Below are positions 53,996 to 63,827 of a stretch of DNA of 64,000 nt, one piece after another (position 1 is the first letter of the stretch; each line of letters begins with the position of its first letter). Made by a program: the position numbers and the translations under genes. This DNA is from Pseudoalteromonas espejiana DSM 9414 (lineage in GTDB: Bacteria > Pseudomonadota > Gammaproteobacteria > Enterobacterales > Alteromonadaceae): positions 186,001 through 250,000 of the forward strand of contig NZ_CP011029.1 of the NCBI RefSeq assembly GCF_002221525.1, given 5' to 3'. The notes beneath the pieces are model-generated. The model worked only from the letters and a program-made list of their open reading frames with translations. It was not told the origin of the DNA and did no database searches.

Positions 53996-56923
53996 ATGAC
54001 AAATCGCCCATACTCCCCTTCGTTATCTAAGCTTTATAAATCTATGTTTTGCTTATCGTTTGTTGCAGTGAGCCAAGTAAGCGTTGCAGAAGATGCCGTT
54101 AAGCAAAGCGCAAAAGACCAACTCAAAAAAAATATGGAAGTGATTGAGGTTCGCGGCATACGTTCAAGCATGGCCGAAAACTTAGACGTTAAACGTATGT
54201 CTGGCTCGGTGGTTGATGCAATTACAGCAGAAGATATTGGTAAGTTTCCGGATAAAAATGTAGCTGATTCGCTACAACGCGTCCCTGGTGTGGTTATTGA
54301 GCGCGATGGCGGCGAAGGTGCGTCGGTAAGTATTCGTGGTTTATCATCTGAGCTTACATTTACGCAGTTAAATGGCAACTTTATAGCGTCTTCACCGGGT
54401 GAGCCTTTACGCTCATTTGACTACACTTTACTGCCTTCTGCGATGATTGAAAGTGTTGAAGTTTATAAATCTCCCGAGGCACGATTAGATGAAGGTGGTG
54501 TGGGCGGTACAGTGCTTATGCATAGCCGAAAACCACTGAGTATGGATGCCAACTCTGGTGTATTGAATGTAGAAAGCACTTACGCCGATGTTACAAAAGA
54601 GTACGAGCCACAATTTACTGGGTTATATTCGTGGAAAAACGACGACGAAACCTTTGGTGTATTGGTGGGGTATACCTACCAAGAGCGTACTAACCGCACT
54701 TTAACTGGTGGAACAGATGCCAATGTGTGGCGATACACAGGCGGTGGGCAACCCGTTGATACAAAGGGTAACGCTGTTGATAACAATAACGGCTGGGACA
54801 CAATAACCGACACCAACGCAAATGATTACCAAGGCGTGTGGTTTCCGCAAGTAGTGCGAGGTTCCGTGCTGAACGAAAAACGTGAACGCGAAGGTATTCA
54901 ATTTAGTACGCAGTGGCGACCAACTAACAACTTAGAGCTTGGCTTTAACTACTTTGGGTTTACGCTCGGGCAAGACAGAACGGAGTCTGTAATTGATATA
55001 CCTGAGTGGTCGCTCAATCCTGATTTTTTAACCGCCGTTACACTTGATCAAACAGGCACTATTGCAACGGGTATGCAATATGATGCAACGGCAAGTGGCA
55101 TTGAAAACGATATGCAGTTTCCGTGGATGCGTGGAAGCTACGTACGCGAAGAGTCTACCTCAGACACGTTTGATTTTAATTTAACCTACGAAGGCGATAA
55201 CTTTAAAGCTCGCTTTGTAATAGGTAATACACAATCTGAAGGCGGCCCTGAAGAAAGCTGGGAAGCGGCATATAAAAGTTCTAACGCTGGCGAAAATGCA
55301 GCCACCATACAAAATGCCTCACAAACAGCGGCGTGGTCGTTAAATCAAGATAGCGTAGCGCTGAGTATTGATCCTAATACGCTAGCTAACTTACAAAATG
55401 GCATTGGAGGCGGGCGCGATGCGGGCTCTTCAAATTCAAGCTTTGTACGCAGTGAGCTTGAAGAAGATTACTACCAAGCCGATGTTGATTTTTATGTTGA
55501 TTGGGGCTTTTTAAAAACCATAAAAACCGGTGCCAAATACCGACATGCCACATTACACCGAGAAACTGGCAATACTTTTTTTTTAGATCCCAACTTTGAT
55601 ATTGCTGCAGGTGAAGCAAGTGCCCAAGGTATAACGCAATTTGATAGTTACCAATGGAATGATGGCATGCCACTGGCTCAAGATGTATTTACTAATCAAA
55701 CAAATATAGTGGGCGGCTTTGATATTAACCAAATGCCAAGTATTGATTGGGATACATATCGCGATTTAGTAACCGCTAATTACAACCCATATACACGCAT
55801 AGAAGATAACTTTTTTTACGACATAGAAGAAAAAATATCCGCATTTTATATTCAAGGTGACTTTGAGTTTACCGATGTACGCGGTAATTTAGGGGTACGT
55901 GTAGTGCGTACTAAAACATTTACCTCATCAACTGATTTATATACCTATCAGCTTGACCACACAGATGATGAAACCGGCGAGCCTGTAACGGGTGATACTC
56001 GGTTTGTAGAAGACTATCAATTAGTTACTCAGAAAAACACGGATACACAAATACTGCCAAGTTTTAATATAGCGTGGGATGCCACTGATGATTTAGTTAT
56101 TCGTGGTGCCATTGCAAAAGTAATGTCGCGCCCAGATTACAGCGACTTAGGTGCGCAGCAACGCATTACGTTTGTATCAGATGAATGGGCAGATGATAGA
56201 GCTGCATTTAATGAGCTACCTGGCTTTAGTGGTAGTGGCGGTAATAAAAACTTAAAACCATTTGAGTCAGTACAAAGCGATTTGTCTATTGAATACTATT
56301 ACGCACAGGGCTCAGCTCTTGGTTTGGCGCTTTTTCATAAAAAGGTTGATAACTTTGTAGTTCCCTTGGTTATTGATATGCAGCAAGACTTTGCTGGTAA
56401 AGCCAATATTGTAGAGAGTGGCGCAATAACTGTGGCCCCATATAGCACAGTAGGTAATGGCACCGATGCAGTATCAAAAGGGGCTGAGGTGTTTATTCAG
56501 CATGCATTTGAAGGCGGTTTTGGCTTTTACGCAAATTACACCTACAACAAAACAAACAAAGCAGATGTAAGCGTAAATGGCGAAGAGTTTGGTCAATCAG
56601 CGCTTATTGGTAGTGCTAAATATCAATACAATACATCGGTTTATTATGAAGGAGAGTATTTTAATGTACGCGCCTCATATAATAAACGCGGCGAAACCGT
56701 ACTCGGTATAAATAGTGGTTTAAATGTATATCAAGACCCGTACGAGCAAGTAGATGTAAATGCAGCCATTAATATTTCACAGAGCTTAAGTTTAACCGCA
56801 GCGGTTATTAATTTAACTAAATCAGAAACTATTACTCGCTTAGGTGATGACACCGACGCCCGCTTACTAAGTTCAAGCTATTCAGGTAGGCGCTACTATG
56901 CCGGCTTAAATTATAGTTTTTAA
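53996..56923 (+). CDS. Large TonB-dependent receptor (OAR/OM-receptor type)
   Basis: 975 residues. A signal peptide is followed by EVRGIRSSMAENLDVKRMSGSVVDAI and EDIGKFPDKNVADSLQRVPGV, the plug signature of the large TonB receptors of Alteromonadales and Caulobacterales. ASVSIRGLSSELTFTQLNG and the barrel follow, ending RRYYAGLNYSF with terminal Phe. Many members take up oligosaccharides or complex organic matter, but no sugar-degradation gene is adjacent here, so the ligand is open. It is monocistronic by spacing. Confidence 0.9.
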   Translation: MTNRPYSPSLSKLYKSMFCLSFVAVSQVSVAEDAVKQSAKDQLKKNMEVIEVRGIRSSMAENLDVKRMSGSVVDAITAEDIGKFPDKNVADSLQRVPGVVIERDGGEGASVSIRGLSSELTFTQLNGNFIASSPGEPLRSFDYTLLPSAMIESVEVYKSPEARLDEGGVGGTVLMHSRKPLSMDANSGVLNVESTYADVTKEYEPQFTGLYSWKNDDETFGVLVGYTYQERTNRTLTGGTDANVWRYTGGGQPVDTKGNAVDNNNGWDTITDTNANDYQGVWFPQVVRGSVLNEKREREGIQFSTQWRPTNNLELGFNYFGFTLGQDRTESVIDIPEWSLNPDFLTAVTLDQTGTIATGMQYDATASGIENDMQFPWMRGSYVREESTSDTFDFNLTYEGDNFKARFVIGNTQSEGGPEESWEAAYKSSNAGENAATIQNASQTAAWSLNQDSVALSIDPNTLANLQNGIGGGRDAGSSNSSFVRSELEEDYYQADVDFYVDWGFLKTIKTGAKYRHATLHRETGNTFFLDPNFDIAAGEASAQGITQFDSYQWNDGMPLAQDVFTNQTNIVGGFDINQMPSIDWDTYRDLVTANYNPYTRIEDNFFYDIEEKISAFYIQGDFEFTDVRGNLGVRVVRTKTFTSSTDLYTYQLDHTDDETGEPVTGDTRFVEDYQLVTQKNTDTQILPSFNIAWDATDDLVIRGAIAKVMSRPDYSDLGAQQRITFVSDEWADDRAAFNELPGFSGSGGNKNLKPFESVQSDLSIEYYYAQGSALGLALFHKKVDNFVVPLVIDMQQDFAGKANIVESGAITVAPYSTVGNGTDAVSKGAEVFIQHAFEGGFGFYANYTYNKTNKADVSVNGEEFGQSALIGSAKYQYNTSVYYEGEYFNVRASYNKRGETVLGINSGLNVYQDPYEQVDVNAAINISQSLSLTAAVINLTKSETITRLGDDTDARLLSSSYSGRRYYAGLNYSF

Positions 56924-57057
56924 AGGCTGAGTATTTTTAAGATTAATAGCTATTGCTTTGCTTATGTATTTTATTGGCATTTAAACACTTAGCTTGTTAA
57001 TACACTGCATGGCTATTAAGATGAAAGCATTATGAAAAGGATTGAAGAACCAGTTTA

Positions 57058-57693
57058 ATGAATTACCAGCTGTTGATTGATGATTCTGCGCCGCTAATCG
57101 AATTTACGCGCGTGTATTTAGCGCTTTTTTATACATTTGTAGCAGGTTTTTATACGTTTAGAATAATTTATAAAAACCGTACTACACCTAGTGGGGTTAT
57201 TTTTCCGGGCGAGAAGTACTGTACAAGTTGGTGGAACCACGCTGCGTTTAAATTTTTTAGGGCTGCTATTTGGTTAGTGTGTGTGGTACGCGTTTTTGTG
57301 CCCTCAGCTGACAATTATTTAGGTATGTTTACAGCGTTTAATGGCTGGCCTGGTGTTATGTTTGGTAATATTTTACTTACTGCTGGGTTTGCATTAAGCA
57401 TGTTAGTTCACTTTAATATGGCTTCTTTGTGGCGCTCAGGTATTGATCCAAACGGGCCTGAGCAACTTAAAACCACAGGGCTTTATAGCTACTCTCGTAA
57501 TCCTATGTATGTAGGCGTAGCAGCAGCTCAGATAGGGTTTTTCTTAGCGCTACCTTGTGTATTTAGTTTGGTGTGTTTACTAATTGGCTTGTACGCACTC
57601 TACAGACAAATAACTGTAGAAGAAACTCACCTAGCAGAGCGTTTCAATAATGATTATTTTAAATACAAACGCAATGTTCCGCGTTGGTTATAA
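57058..57693 (+). CDS. Isoprenylcysteine/phospholipid methyltransferase-like membrane protein
   Basis: 211 residues with about five hydrophobic segments and the C-terminal signature of the ICMT/PEMT-like family: GLYSYSRNPMYVG, then VEETHLAERFNNDYFKYKRNVPRWL. These enzymes use S-adenosylmethionine to methylate lipids or prenylated or amine substrates in the membrane. The bacterial substrate is unknown. It is convergent with the GGDEF/EAL gene, only 2 bp apart. Confidence 0.8.
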   Translation: MNYQLLIDDSAPLIEFTRVYLALFYTFVAGFYTFRIIYKNRTTPSGVIFPGEKYCTSWWNHAAFKFFRAAIWLVCVVRVFVPSADNYLGMFTAFNGWPGVMFGNILLTAGFALSMLVHFNMASLWRSGIDPNGPEQLKTTGLYSYSRNPMYVGVAAAQIGFFLALPCVFSLVCLLIGLYALYRQITVEETHLAERFNNDYFKYKRNVPRWL

Positions 57694-57695
57694 CT

Positions 57696-59729
57696 TTAAT
57701 TGATACCTATTTTTGACTCTAAATAGGTATCAATAAACTTGTCTTTAGACATAGGCCTTGCAATTAAGTAGCCCTGAATATAATCACACCCTAAGTGCTT
57801 AAGTTGGTTATATTGTGCTTGTGTTTCTACGCCTTCAGCTACAACCTTAACATCTAAATTATGCGCCATAGTGATAATGGCCTTTATGAGCGTAATGCTG
57901 TTACTGTGTTTTTCTAGATTTTGTATAAAAGACTGATCAATTTTGAGTATATCAATATCTAATTGCTGTAAATAAGCAAGTGAAGAATAGCCAACACCAA
58001 AGTCATCAATTGCAATGTCTACGTTAATGCTATCTAGGCGTTTAAGGTGGAACTGTATAGCGCTATCGGGTGCCATTAAACTATTTTCAGTAACTTCAAT
58101 TAAAATGGCATGCGCAGGTAAATTATAGCGTTTACTGGCTTCAATCCATTGATCAACCCACTTTCCGCCATCATCAATTTCAAGAGGAGATGTATTTACA
58201 CTAATTTGAAAAGGCGTTTTGCTTTTGTTATTAAACTCAACGGCATCACGCACAGCTTGCGATTTAACCCATTGACCAATTCCTACAATTAAGCCATTTT
58301 TTTCGGCTAAATCAATAAACTCTGCCGGCCCCACTAACCCTCTTTGCGGGTGGTTCCAACGAATAAGCGCTTCTGCCTTTTGTACGTGGTTAGTATCCGA
58401 TTCGCAAATTGGCTGATAGTAAAGTTCAAATTGATTTTTTGCTAACGCAGTTCGTATTTCCTCTATTAAGCGGCGCTTTTCAATAGCAAGCTCTTCCATT
58501 TCGTAAGAGAAAAATTCGTAACGATTTCGCCCTTTATTTTTGGATAAATACATTGCTTGGTCTGCGCGTTTAATAAGAGACTCTACCGTTGTACCGTTAT
58601 TTGGATAAAATGTAATGCCAATACTGGCCGTTACATTTACTCTTTCATTTTTTATGGTGATTGGTTTGGTTAAGTTGTCCATAACGCTTTCAACGGTTTT
58701 GATGACTTCAGTTGGGTTATCTGTATTTTCTAAAATAAGCGTAAACTCATCGCCACCTAAACGTGCAACTGTATCGTATTGGCTAATACATTTTTGTAAC
58801 CTAATCGCGACTTCGTGAAGCAGTAAATCACCAAAGTCATGCCCTAAGCTATCGTTAACCTCTTTAAAGCCGTCTAAATCAATAAATATAAGCGTAAACT
58901 TTTGATTTGGTTTGCTCACTAGCGCTTGTAGGCGCTCGTAAAAATAGCGCCTATTAGGCAGGTCAGTTAAACCATCTTGATAGGCGTACTGGTGTAATTG
59001 GCTGTTAGCACTTTCGAGCTCTTGGGTGCGTAACTTTACTTGGTTTTCTAATGAGTTATCGCGCTGTTCTATGGTGTGCAACATGGTGTTAAAGCAGCTG
59101 GTTAGCTTACCTACTTCATCTTGAGAGAGCTCTTTTGCACGTAAACTATAATCGTTAGATGAGGTAATTTTTTCTGCCGTTTGGGCTAAATACAAAATAG
59201 GATTTAAAAAGCGCTTTCTTAGCATAAGCGATACCAGCAAGCTTACAATAAAGGTAAAGCCCATCAGCAAAATAATAAATTTTCCATAAAATGTAGCTCT
59301 ATCGTTTAAATCGCTATCATCTGCTCGCACAATAAGCTTACCGTAGCTTTGTCCTTCAATAACAAGCTGGGTTACAACCTCTAGGGTATGGATATTTTGC
59401 TCATTTTGATTGTATTTTAAAGAATCTGCTCGAGCGAGTTGCATGCCTAAATTATTAATAACGTGAACTGATACAATATCTGATCGCATTAAAATAGGCG
59501 TAATTAATTCTTTAATAGCGGCTGTATCATCAAATACTAAAGCCGTGCTTATATTAGGTGCCAGCATTTGAGACAGTGACTGTAGACTTTCTGTTTGCTC
59601 TTCTTGAGCGCTTTTAAGCTCATAGGCGCTAAATACAGCTGTCACTGTGGCGGTAGAAATAAGGGCGACACTCATTAAAATAAGTAGTAACTTTTTACTC
59701 ATAGAGTTTATAGAGAAAATATTTTTCAT
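57696..59729 (-). CDS. Membrane GGDEF-EAL c-di-GMP enzyme with periplasmic sensor and HAMP
   Basis: 677 residues: TM1 near residues 13-35, a periplasmic sensor of about 110 residues, TM2 near 148-168 (FIILLMGFTFIVSLLVSLML), HAMP, then GGDEF (RLGGDEF intact) and EAL (EALIRW, DDFGVGYSSLAYL, KIDQSF, all intact). Both synthesis and breakdown of c-di-GMP are therefore possible. It is 3 bp downstream of the YfiR-like gene, and the layout recalls the YfiR-YfiN pair, where the periplasmic protein restrains the cyclase. Unlike YfiN it also carries EAL. Confidence 0.92.
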   Translation of the reverse strand: MKNIFSINSMSKKLLLILMSVALISTATVTAVFSAYELKSAQEEQTESLQSLSQMLAPNISTALVFDDTAAIKELITPILMRSDIVSVHVINNLGMQLARADSLKYNQNEQNIHTLEVVTQLVIEGQSYGKLIVRADDSDLNDRATFYGKFIILLMGFTFIVSLLVSLMLRKRFLNPILYLAQTAEKITSSNDYSLRAKELSQDEVGKLTSCFNTMLHTIEQRDNSLENQVKLRTQELESANSQLHQYAYQDGLTDLPNRRYFYERLQALVSKPNQKFTLIFIDLDGFKEVNDSLGHDFGDLLLHEVAIRLQKCISQYDTVARLGGDEFTLILENTDNPTEVIKTVESVMDNLTKPITIKNERVNVTASIGITFYPNNGTTVESLIKRADQAMYLSKNKGRNRYEFFSYEMEELAIEKRRLIEEIRTALAKNQFELYYQPICESDTNHVQKAEALIRWNHPQRGLVGPAEFIDLAEKNGLIVGIGQWVKSQAVRDAVEFNNKSKTPFQISVNTSPLEIDDGGKWVDQWIEASKRYNLPAHAILIEVTENSLMAPDSAIQFHLKRLDSINVDIAIDDFGVGYSSLAYLQQLDIDILKIDQSFIQNLEKHSNSITLIKAIITMAHNLDVKVVAEGVETQAQYNQLKHLGCDYIQGYLIARPMSKDKFIDTYLESKIGIN

Positions 59730-59732
59730 TGT

Positions 59733-60263
59733 CTAGCCCTCAACCACGCGCGCAAGGCGCAGTACCTTGGAGCTCATTGTGATCCCAGCTTCTTTGAGTT
59801 TGGAAGGGGCAACCTCAAAACGAATTTTACCGCTTGAAAGAAAAAACCGAATTTGACCACCTTGTTCAATAAATCCATCGGTTTCACCGACCAGCATTAC
59901 ATTATTTACGTTATGTACTTTAAGAGACTGCCAGGCTGTGTAGGTGTTATCAGTTATAAAAACAATATCGCAGTTACTAGTCGTTTGTGTATTTAGCTCT
60001 ATATGCTTGTTAATAAGCTGGCGAGTATGCACCTTTCTGCCTTCAAGGGCTGCATTAGCTATATCAATAAATTGTTTATCAGGGCTGCAAATAGCAAAAG
60101 GGGCGGTTGTGTCAGCTGGGATTTGCCATTGGCCAAAGCGCGCAAAATTATATAAAAAACCAGCTTTAAGAACGTATTCTTTTTGCACGGCTAATGCGCT
60201 TGTGCTTTTAAAAAGCAAAAGGCATAAAAGTATGTATGGCAGCCTGTTTAAAAGGTTATACAT
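59733..60263 (-). CDS. YfiR-like periplasmic protein (DUF4154)
   Basis: 176 residues: a signal peptide (to about SALA), then the family opening EYVLKAGFLYNFARFGQWQ, FAICSPDKQFIDI, CDIVFITDN, NVMLVGETDGFIEQGGQIRFFLSSGKIRFEV. Pseudomonas YfiR is a periplasmic repressor of the diguanylate cyclase YfiN. Here it lies between a TonB-type receptor (8 bp) and a GGDEF/EAL protein (3 bp), so it probably relays the receptor state to that enzyme. Confidence 0.88.
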   Translation of the reverse strand: MYNLLNRLPYILLCLLLFKSTSALAVQKEYVLKAGFLYNFARFGQWQIPADTTAPFAICSPDKQFIDIANAALEGRKVHTRQLINKHIELNTQTTSNCDIVFITDNTYTAWQSLKVHNVNNVMLVGETDGFIEQGGQIRFFLSSGKIRFEVAPSKLKEAGITMSSKVLRLARVVEG

Positions 60264-60271
60264 TTTGTCTC

Positions 60272-62332
60272 TTAAAATGTTGCACTAACAGAAAACGTAA
60301 CACATTCGTCGATATAGTTTGGCACTGTAAATGTTTCCCGTGTATTACCGTACTCTATGTGCGAACCTGCAAATAAATTTTTACCCGATACAGCTGCGGT
60401 CCAGTTATTATTAATTTGCCAGTTCCATGTTAGGTCTAAAGCGGTGTAGTTTTTTGTATTATAAGTACTTGAGTTTTCAACTCTTAATGTTGCAAAAATA
60501 GAGTGATTCTCTGCAACTTGATAGTCTATTTTGCTAAATAGCTGTCTATTGACTGAGTCATAGCCAATGGTTGGCCTTGTTGCAAAAGGTAAATCGTAAT
60601 TAATGTCTGTATAGCTGTAGCCAATTTCACTGCTTAAATTATCAATAAGTTGTATCGATACTAATAAATCTGCGCCAGAGGTCGTTGTTTTACCTACCGA
60701 GACAATATCGTAATCTAAGCTTGTATTTTGTAACGCATTAAATGCTTGAGGTATTTGCCCCATTACATAAAAGTTTAGAGCGGGTAAAAAATCATCTACA
60801 TGTGGGCTTAAACTAATTACAGCGACATCGTACGCATTAGTTGTAAACGCCGACACATCTAAAGACCAATCACTTTTTGACAAACGGTACCCTAACTCGT
60901 AAGAGGTATAGTTTTCTGCCGTCACTTTATCGTTACCATTTAAAAAAGTGGCTATACGGTATTGATCGATTTCAGTTATTCCCGTTTCAATACCTATTAC
61001 GTCAGAAATTTTTAGGCCATTTACCCTAAAGTTGTCGTTATATTCTACTAACGTAGGTATACGGACACTGCGCGATATTGATCCCCAAGCAAGTTGATCT
61101 TCAGTGGGTTGGTAAGTAAAACGAGCCAGAGGCTGGTTTTCCCATCCCGTTAAGTCGTTATGCTCTATTTTAGTCCCTACTATAATATTTAATTTGTCAG
61201 GAATAAGATTATATTGCGCTTGAAGCATAGCCCCGTATTGGTGAAGGCCTTGAAGGTCTTTATCGCTGTTAATAAAAATGCTGTCAGCAAACGATATATC
61301 ATTTACACGGTAATTTAGGCCCCAATCAATCTGCCAATCACCTGTAATAAAGTTCATTTGATAATCGATATCTAAAGATTCAAAATCTTCTTTAAGGTAG
61401 GGTTGCTCACCATGTTGCTTAAGCCACGACATTTGCAGCATTTGGTTAGCGTTATCTGCCACGCGGTGTTCTACACGGGCCATTAAACGCGTATCTTGCC
61501 TGTCGGCAGTCGTAGGAAATTGTTGAGCGCCATTGGTGGCGTCAATCACTCCAGTTAAATTTTGGCCGTGCTCTGTATGCGTGTAATCACCTTGTACAAG
61601 TACAGACCATTCATCATTTGGGGTAAAGTCGGTTCTAAAGCCTGCTGATTCTTGCTTAGTAAAGTCACTTGGCTCTATGCGGGTGCCCTTCATTGCGGGC
61701 TCAGTGTTTTTTGAATTAATATAGGCGCGGTAACTGCCTATATTGGCAATATCTCCACCATGGCGTAGGCTTAAATCGGCATTAATCTGGTTTCCCGTGA
61801 CTGCTTTAGCAAAGGTATTGCGGGTATCTATACTGTTTTTGGTGATTATATTGATCACACCATTATTAGCATTACTGCCCCAAAGCAAACCACCTTGTCC
61901 GCGAATAACCTCAATGCGTTCAATATCATAAAGTGGAACGTGTAACGACTCCCAATATACAGCCGCAAACTTAGGCGTATAAAGGCTTTGCCCATCTATC
62001 ATTACAAGTAATTTACCAGAGTAGCGAGAAGCTACGCCCCGTGCTGAAATAGCCCATTGATTGTTATCAAGTTGCCTAACGGCTAAACCCGGGACCATTC
62101 TGAGTGCTTCGGGTATAGATGTAGCGCCAGAGCTTACAATTTGCTCTTTACTAAGTACATAAATAGATGAAGCTGTATCAAACGCCGACTGTGCTCTTTT
62201 CATCGCTGAGGTTGCTTGTACATCCATACCCATCAATGCATCAAGATCTAAGTCATCATCGTTTAATGGATCTGCAGCGAGCATTGGTGAAACAATAAGA
62301 ATTGAGAACAACAACATTTGAGGTACTTTCAC
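60272..62332 (-). CDS. TonB-dependent receptor of the receptor/YfiR/c-di-GMP operon
   Basis: 686 residues. After the signal peptide an acidic stretch (LNDDDLDLDALMGMDVQATSAMKR) leads to a plug (ALRMVPGLAVRQLDNNQWAISARG, GQSLYTPKFAAVYWESL, IERIEVIRGQGGLLWGSNANNGVINI) and a barrel ending in Phe (FSVSATF). A TonB box was not identified by eye, so energised transport is assumed from the family. It is the first gene of a tight three-gene operon with YfiR-like and GGDEF/EAL genes, which suggests a sensor rather than a nutrient importer. Confidence 0.9.
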   Translation of the reverse strand: MKVPQMLLFSILIVSPMLAADPLNDDDLDLDALMGMDVQATSAMKRAQSAFDTASSIYVLSKEQIVSSGATSIPEALRMVPGLAVRQLDNNQWAISARGVASRYSGKLLVMIDGQSLYTPKFAAVYWESLHVPLYDIERIEVIRGQGGLLWGSNANNGVINIITKNSIDTRNTFAKAVTGNQINADLSLRHGGDIANIGSYRAYINSKNTEPAMKGTRIEPSDFTKQESAGFRTDFTPNDEWSVLVQGDYTHTEHGQNLTGVIDATNGAQQFPTTADRQDTRLMARVEHRVADNANQMLQMSWLKQHGEQPYLKEDFESLDIDYQMNFITGDWQIDWGLNYRVNDISFADSIFINSDKDLQGLHQYGAMLQAQYNLIPDKLNIIVGTKIEHNDLTGWENQPLARFTYQPTEDQLAWGSISRSVRIPTLVEYNDNFRVNGLKISDVIGIETGITEIDQYRIATFLNGNDKVTAENYTSYELGYRLSKSDWSLDVSAFTTNAYDVAVISLSPHVDDFLPALNFYVMGQIPQAFNALQNTSLDYDIVSVGKTTTSGADLLVSIQLIDNLSSEIGYSYTDINYDLPFATRPTIGYDSVNRQLFSKIDYQVAENHSIFATLRVENSSTYNTKNYTALDLTWNWQINNNWTAAVSGKNLFAGSHIEYGNTRETFTVPNYIDECVTFSVSATF

Positions 62333-62441
62333 CTAGGTTTTCTCCACACGGTTCAAAAATCAAAAACAAGGTATGTTTTTGTAAAACATTTTACGCCACA
62401 AAATATTAACATACTTTATGTCTATAAAAGTACACTTTATT

Positions 62442-62472
62442 ATTAATTCAAAACAAATCATTTTGAATTAAT
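62442..62472. promoter_or_regulatory. 12-bp inverted repeat upstream of the receptor/YfiR/GGDEF operon
   Basis: Perfect repeat ATTAATTCAAAA (62442-62453) and TTTTGAATTAAT (62461-62472) with a 7-base spacer, 110 bp upstream of the receptor start. Size and symmetry suit a dimeric repressor or activator site. The regulator is unknown and no consensus was matched. Confidence 0.45.
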
Positions 62473-62810
62473 TAATAAGTAAAGGGTAAACCTAAAGAAT
62501 TAAGTTATTGCTTTGTTTACCTTAATATATAGCACATTTGTATAAAAAAGGTACAAGTTGAGCAATGTTATAAAGAGCGATTAGTATGAACTCGCATTAA
62601 TACAGTTTAATGATTTATTTACACTTATTAGGTAAAAACGGTTTATTTATGCCATATTTAGCACTTACATTAATATGCTTATTAATCGATAGTATTTGTA
62701 TTGCTGTAGGTAAACCCAGTGAGATTACTTAAATAACCTGATGATTACTGGTTCATAAAGGTAAAATAAATTACCCTAAGTGCATTAGTCACTTTTATAT
62801 TATTTGTTTT
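62473..62810. other. AT-rich gap before the Kelch gene
   Basis: About 340 bp with no supported gene. A 27-codon hydrophobic frame (MPYLALTLICLLID...) starting at about 62650 is present but has no ribosome-binding site or conservation evidence. Promoters for both neighbours probably lie here. Confidence 0.3.
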
Positions 62811-63827
62811 ATGAGCCTTCTTTTTTCTGTTGCGTTAGCAAGCCTTCCTGCTTTACCCGAACCCGTTGCAAACAATGCCGTAGCTAAGGTTACAGTACAA
62901 AACCAAAGCTACTTTTTAAGTTTTATGGGGCTGGGTAAAAACAAACAACATACCGATGTACACAACAAGGTGTTTTCACTTAAATTAGGTGAGAGCGCAT
63001 GGCAGCAACAAGCGAGCGTACCTTCAAGTTTGCCTTTAAAAGGGCGCTTAGCGAGTACTGCAGTAGGCTTAGGTGAATACGCCTATATATTTGGTGGTTA
63101 TACGGTAGATAGCGATCATACTGAAATTTCAAGCCCCGATGTGTACCGTTTCGATATAAAAAGCAATACATACAAACATCTTGCAAGTATGCCAGTACCT
63201 GTAGATGACAGCGTAGCGATTAGCTACAAAGAGCGCTACATTTACCTCATTAGCGGCTGGCATAACGATGGCAACGTAAATTTAGTACAGGTGTACGATA
63301 CCCATACCAACACATGGCAACAGGCATCACCTTTTTTAGGCGAGCCCGTATTTGGCCAAGCAGCTGCTATTAGTGGTAACACCATTGTTATATGCGATGG
63401 CGTTAAAACCCAAGCAAACCCAGACTCACGCCGCTCGTTTGCAGGTGTTGCGCAGTGTTTAAAAGGCACAATAGATGCCAACAATGTGCAAAAAATAGAT
63501 TGGCGCACGTTACCTCACCCTACAGGTGAGTCGCATTACCGCATGGCTGCTACTAGCTACAAAGGCAACATTTACATGATGGCTGGTTCTAACAACCCCT
63601 ATAACTACGATGGTATTGGCTACAATAAAAAGCCAGCACCGGCAAGTAAACACGTGTGGCGTTTTAATATTGAGCAAAATACATGGCAAGCTTTACCGCC
63701 TTTAGCCAAAGGCAGCATGGATCACCGCGGTCTACTTGAGCACAACGGGGCTTTGTATCGTGTTGGGGGTATGAACAACCAACAGCAAGTAATAAGCGAT
63801 GTAACAGGTTATGAGGTAACACAGTGA
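62811..63827 (+). CDS. Kelch-repeat protein
   Basis: 338 residues with a short hydrophobic N-terminus that may be a signal peptide (MSLLFSVALASLPALP). Kelch blades are visible by their GG and W spacing: YAYIFGGYTV, YIYLISGWHN, then VYDTHTNTWQQAS, NIYMMAGSNNP, VWRFNIEQNTWQALPPL, ALYRVGGMNNQ. Such six-bladed propellers include N-acetylneuraminate epimerases (NanM) and galactose-oxidase-like proteins; no catalytic residue decides between these. Its stop overlaps the start of the Sir2 gene by four bases, so the two are co-translated. Confidence 0.8.
   Translation: MSLLFSVALASLPALPEPVANNAVAKVTVQNQSYFLSFMGLGKNKQHTDVHNKVFSLKLGESAWQQQASVPSSLPLKGRLASTAVGLGEYAYIFGGYTVDSDHTEISSPDVYRFDIKSNTYKHLASMPVPVDDSVAISYKERYIYLISGWHNDGNVNLVQVYDTHTNTWQQASPFLGEPVFGQAAAISGNTIVICDGVKTQANPDSRRSFAGVAQCLKGTIDANNVQKIDWRTLPHPTGESHYRMAATSYKGNIYMMAGSNNPYNYDGIGYNKKPAPASKHVWRFNIEQNTWQALPPLAKGSMDHRGLLEHNGALYRVGGMNNQQQVISDVTGYEVTQ

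Noticed and set aside
62650..62733. 27-codon hydrophobic frame before the Kelch gene
   Set aside because: Too short, no ribosome-binding site, and its composition is expected from AT-rich DNA.
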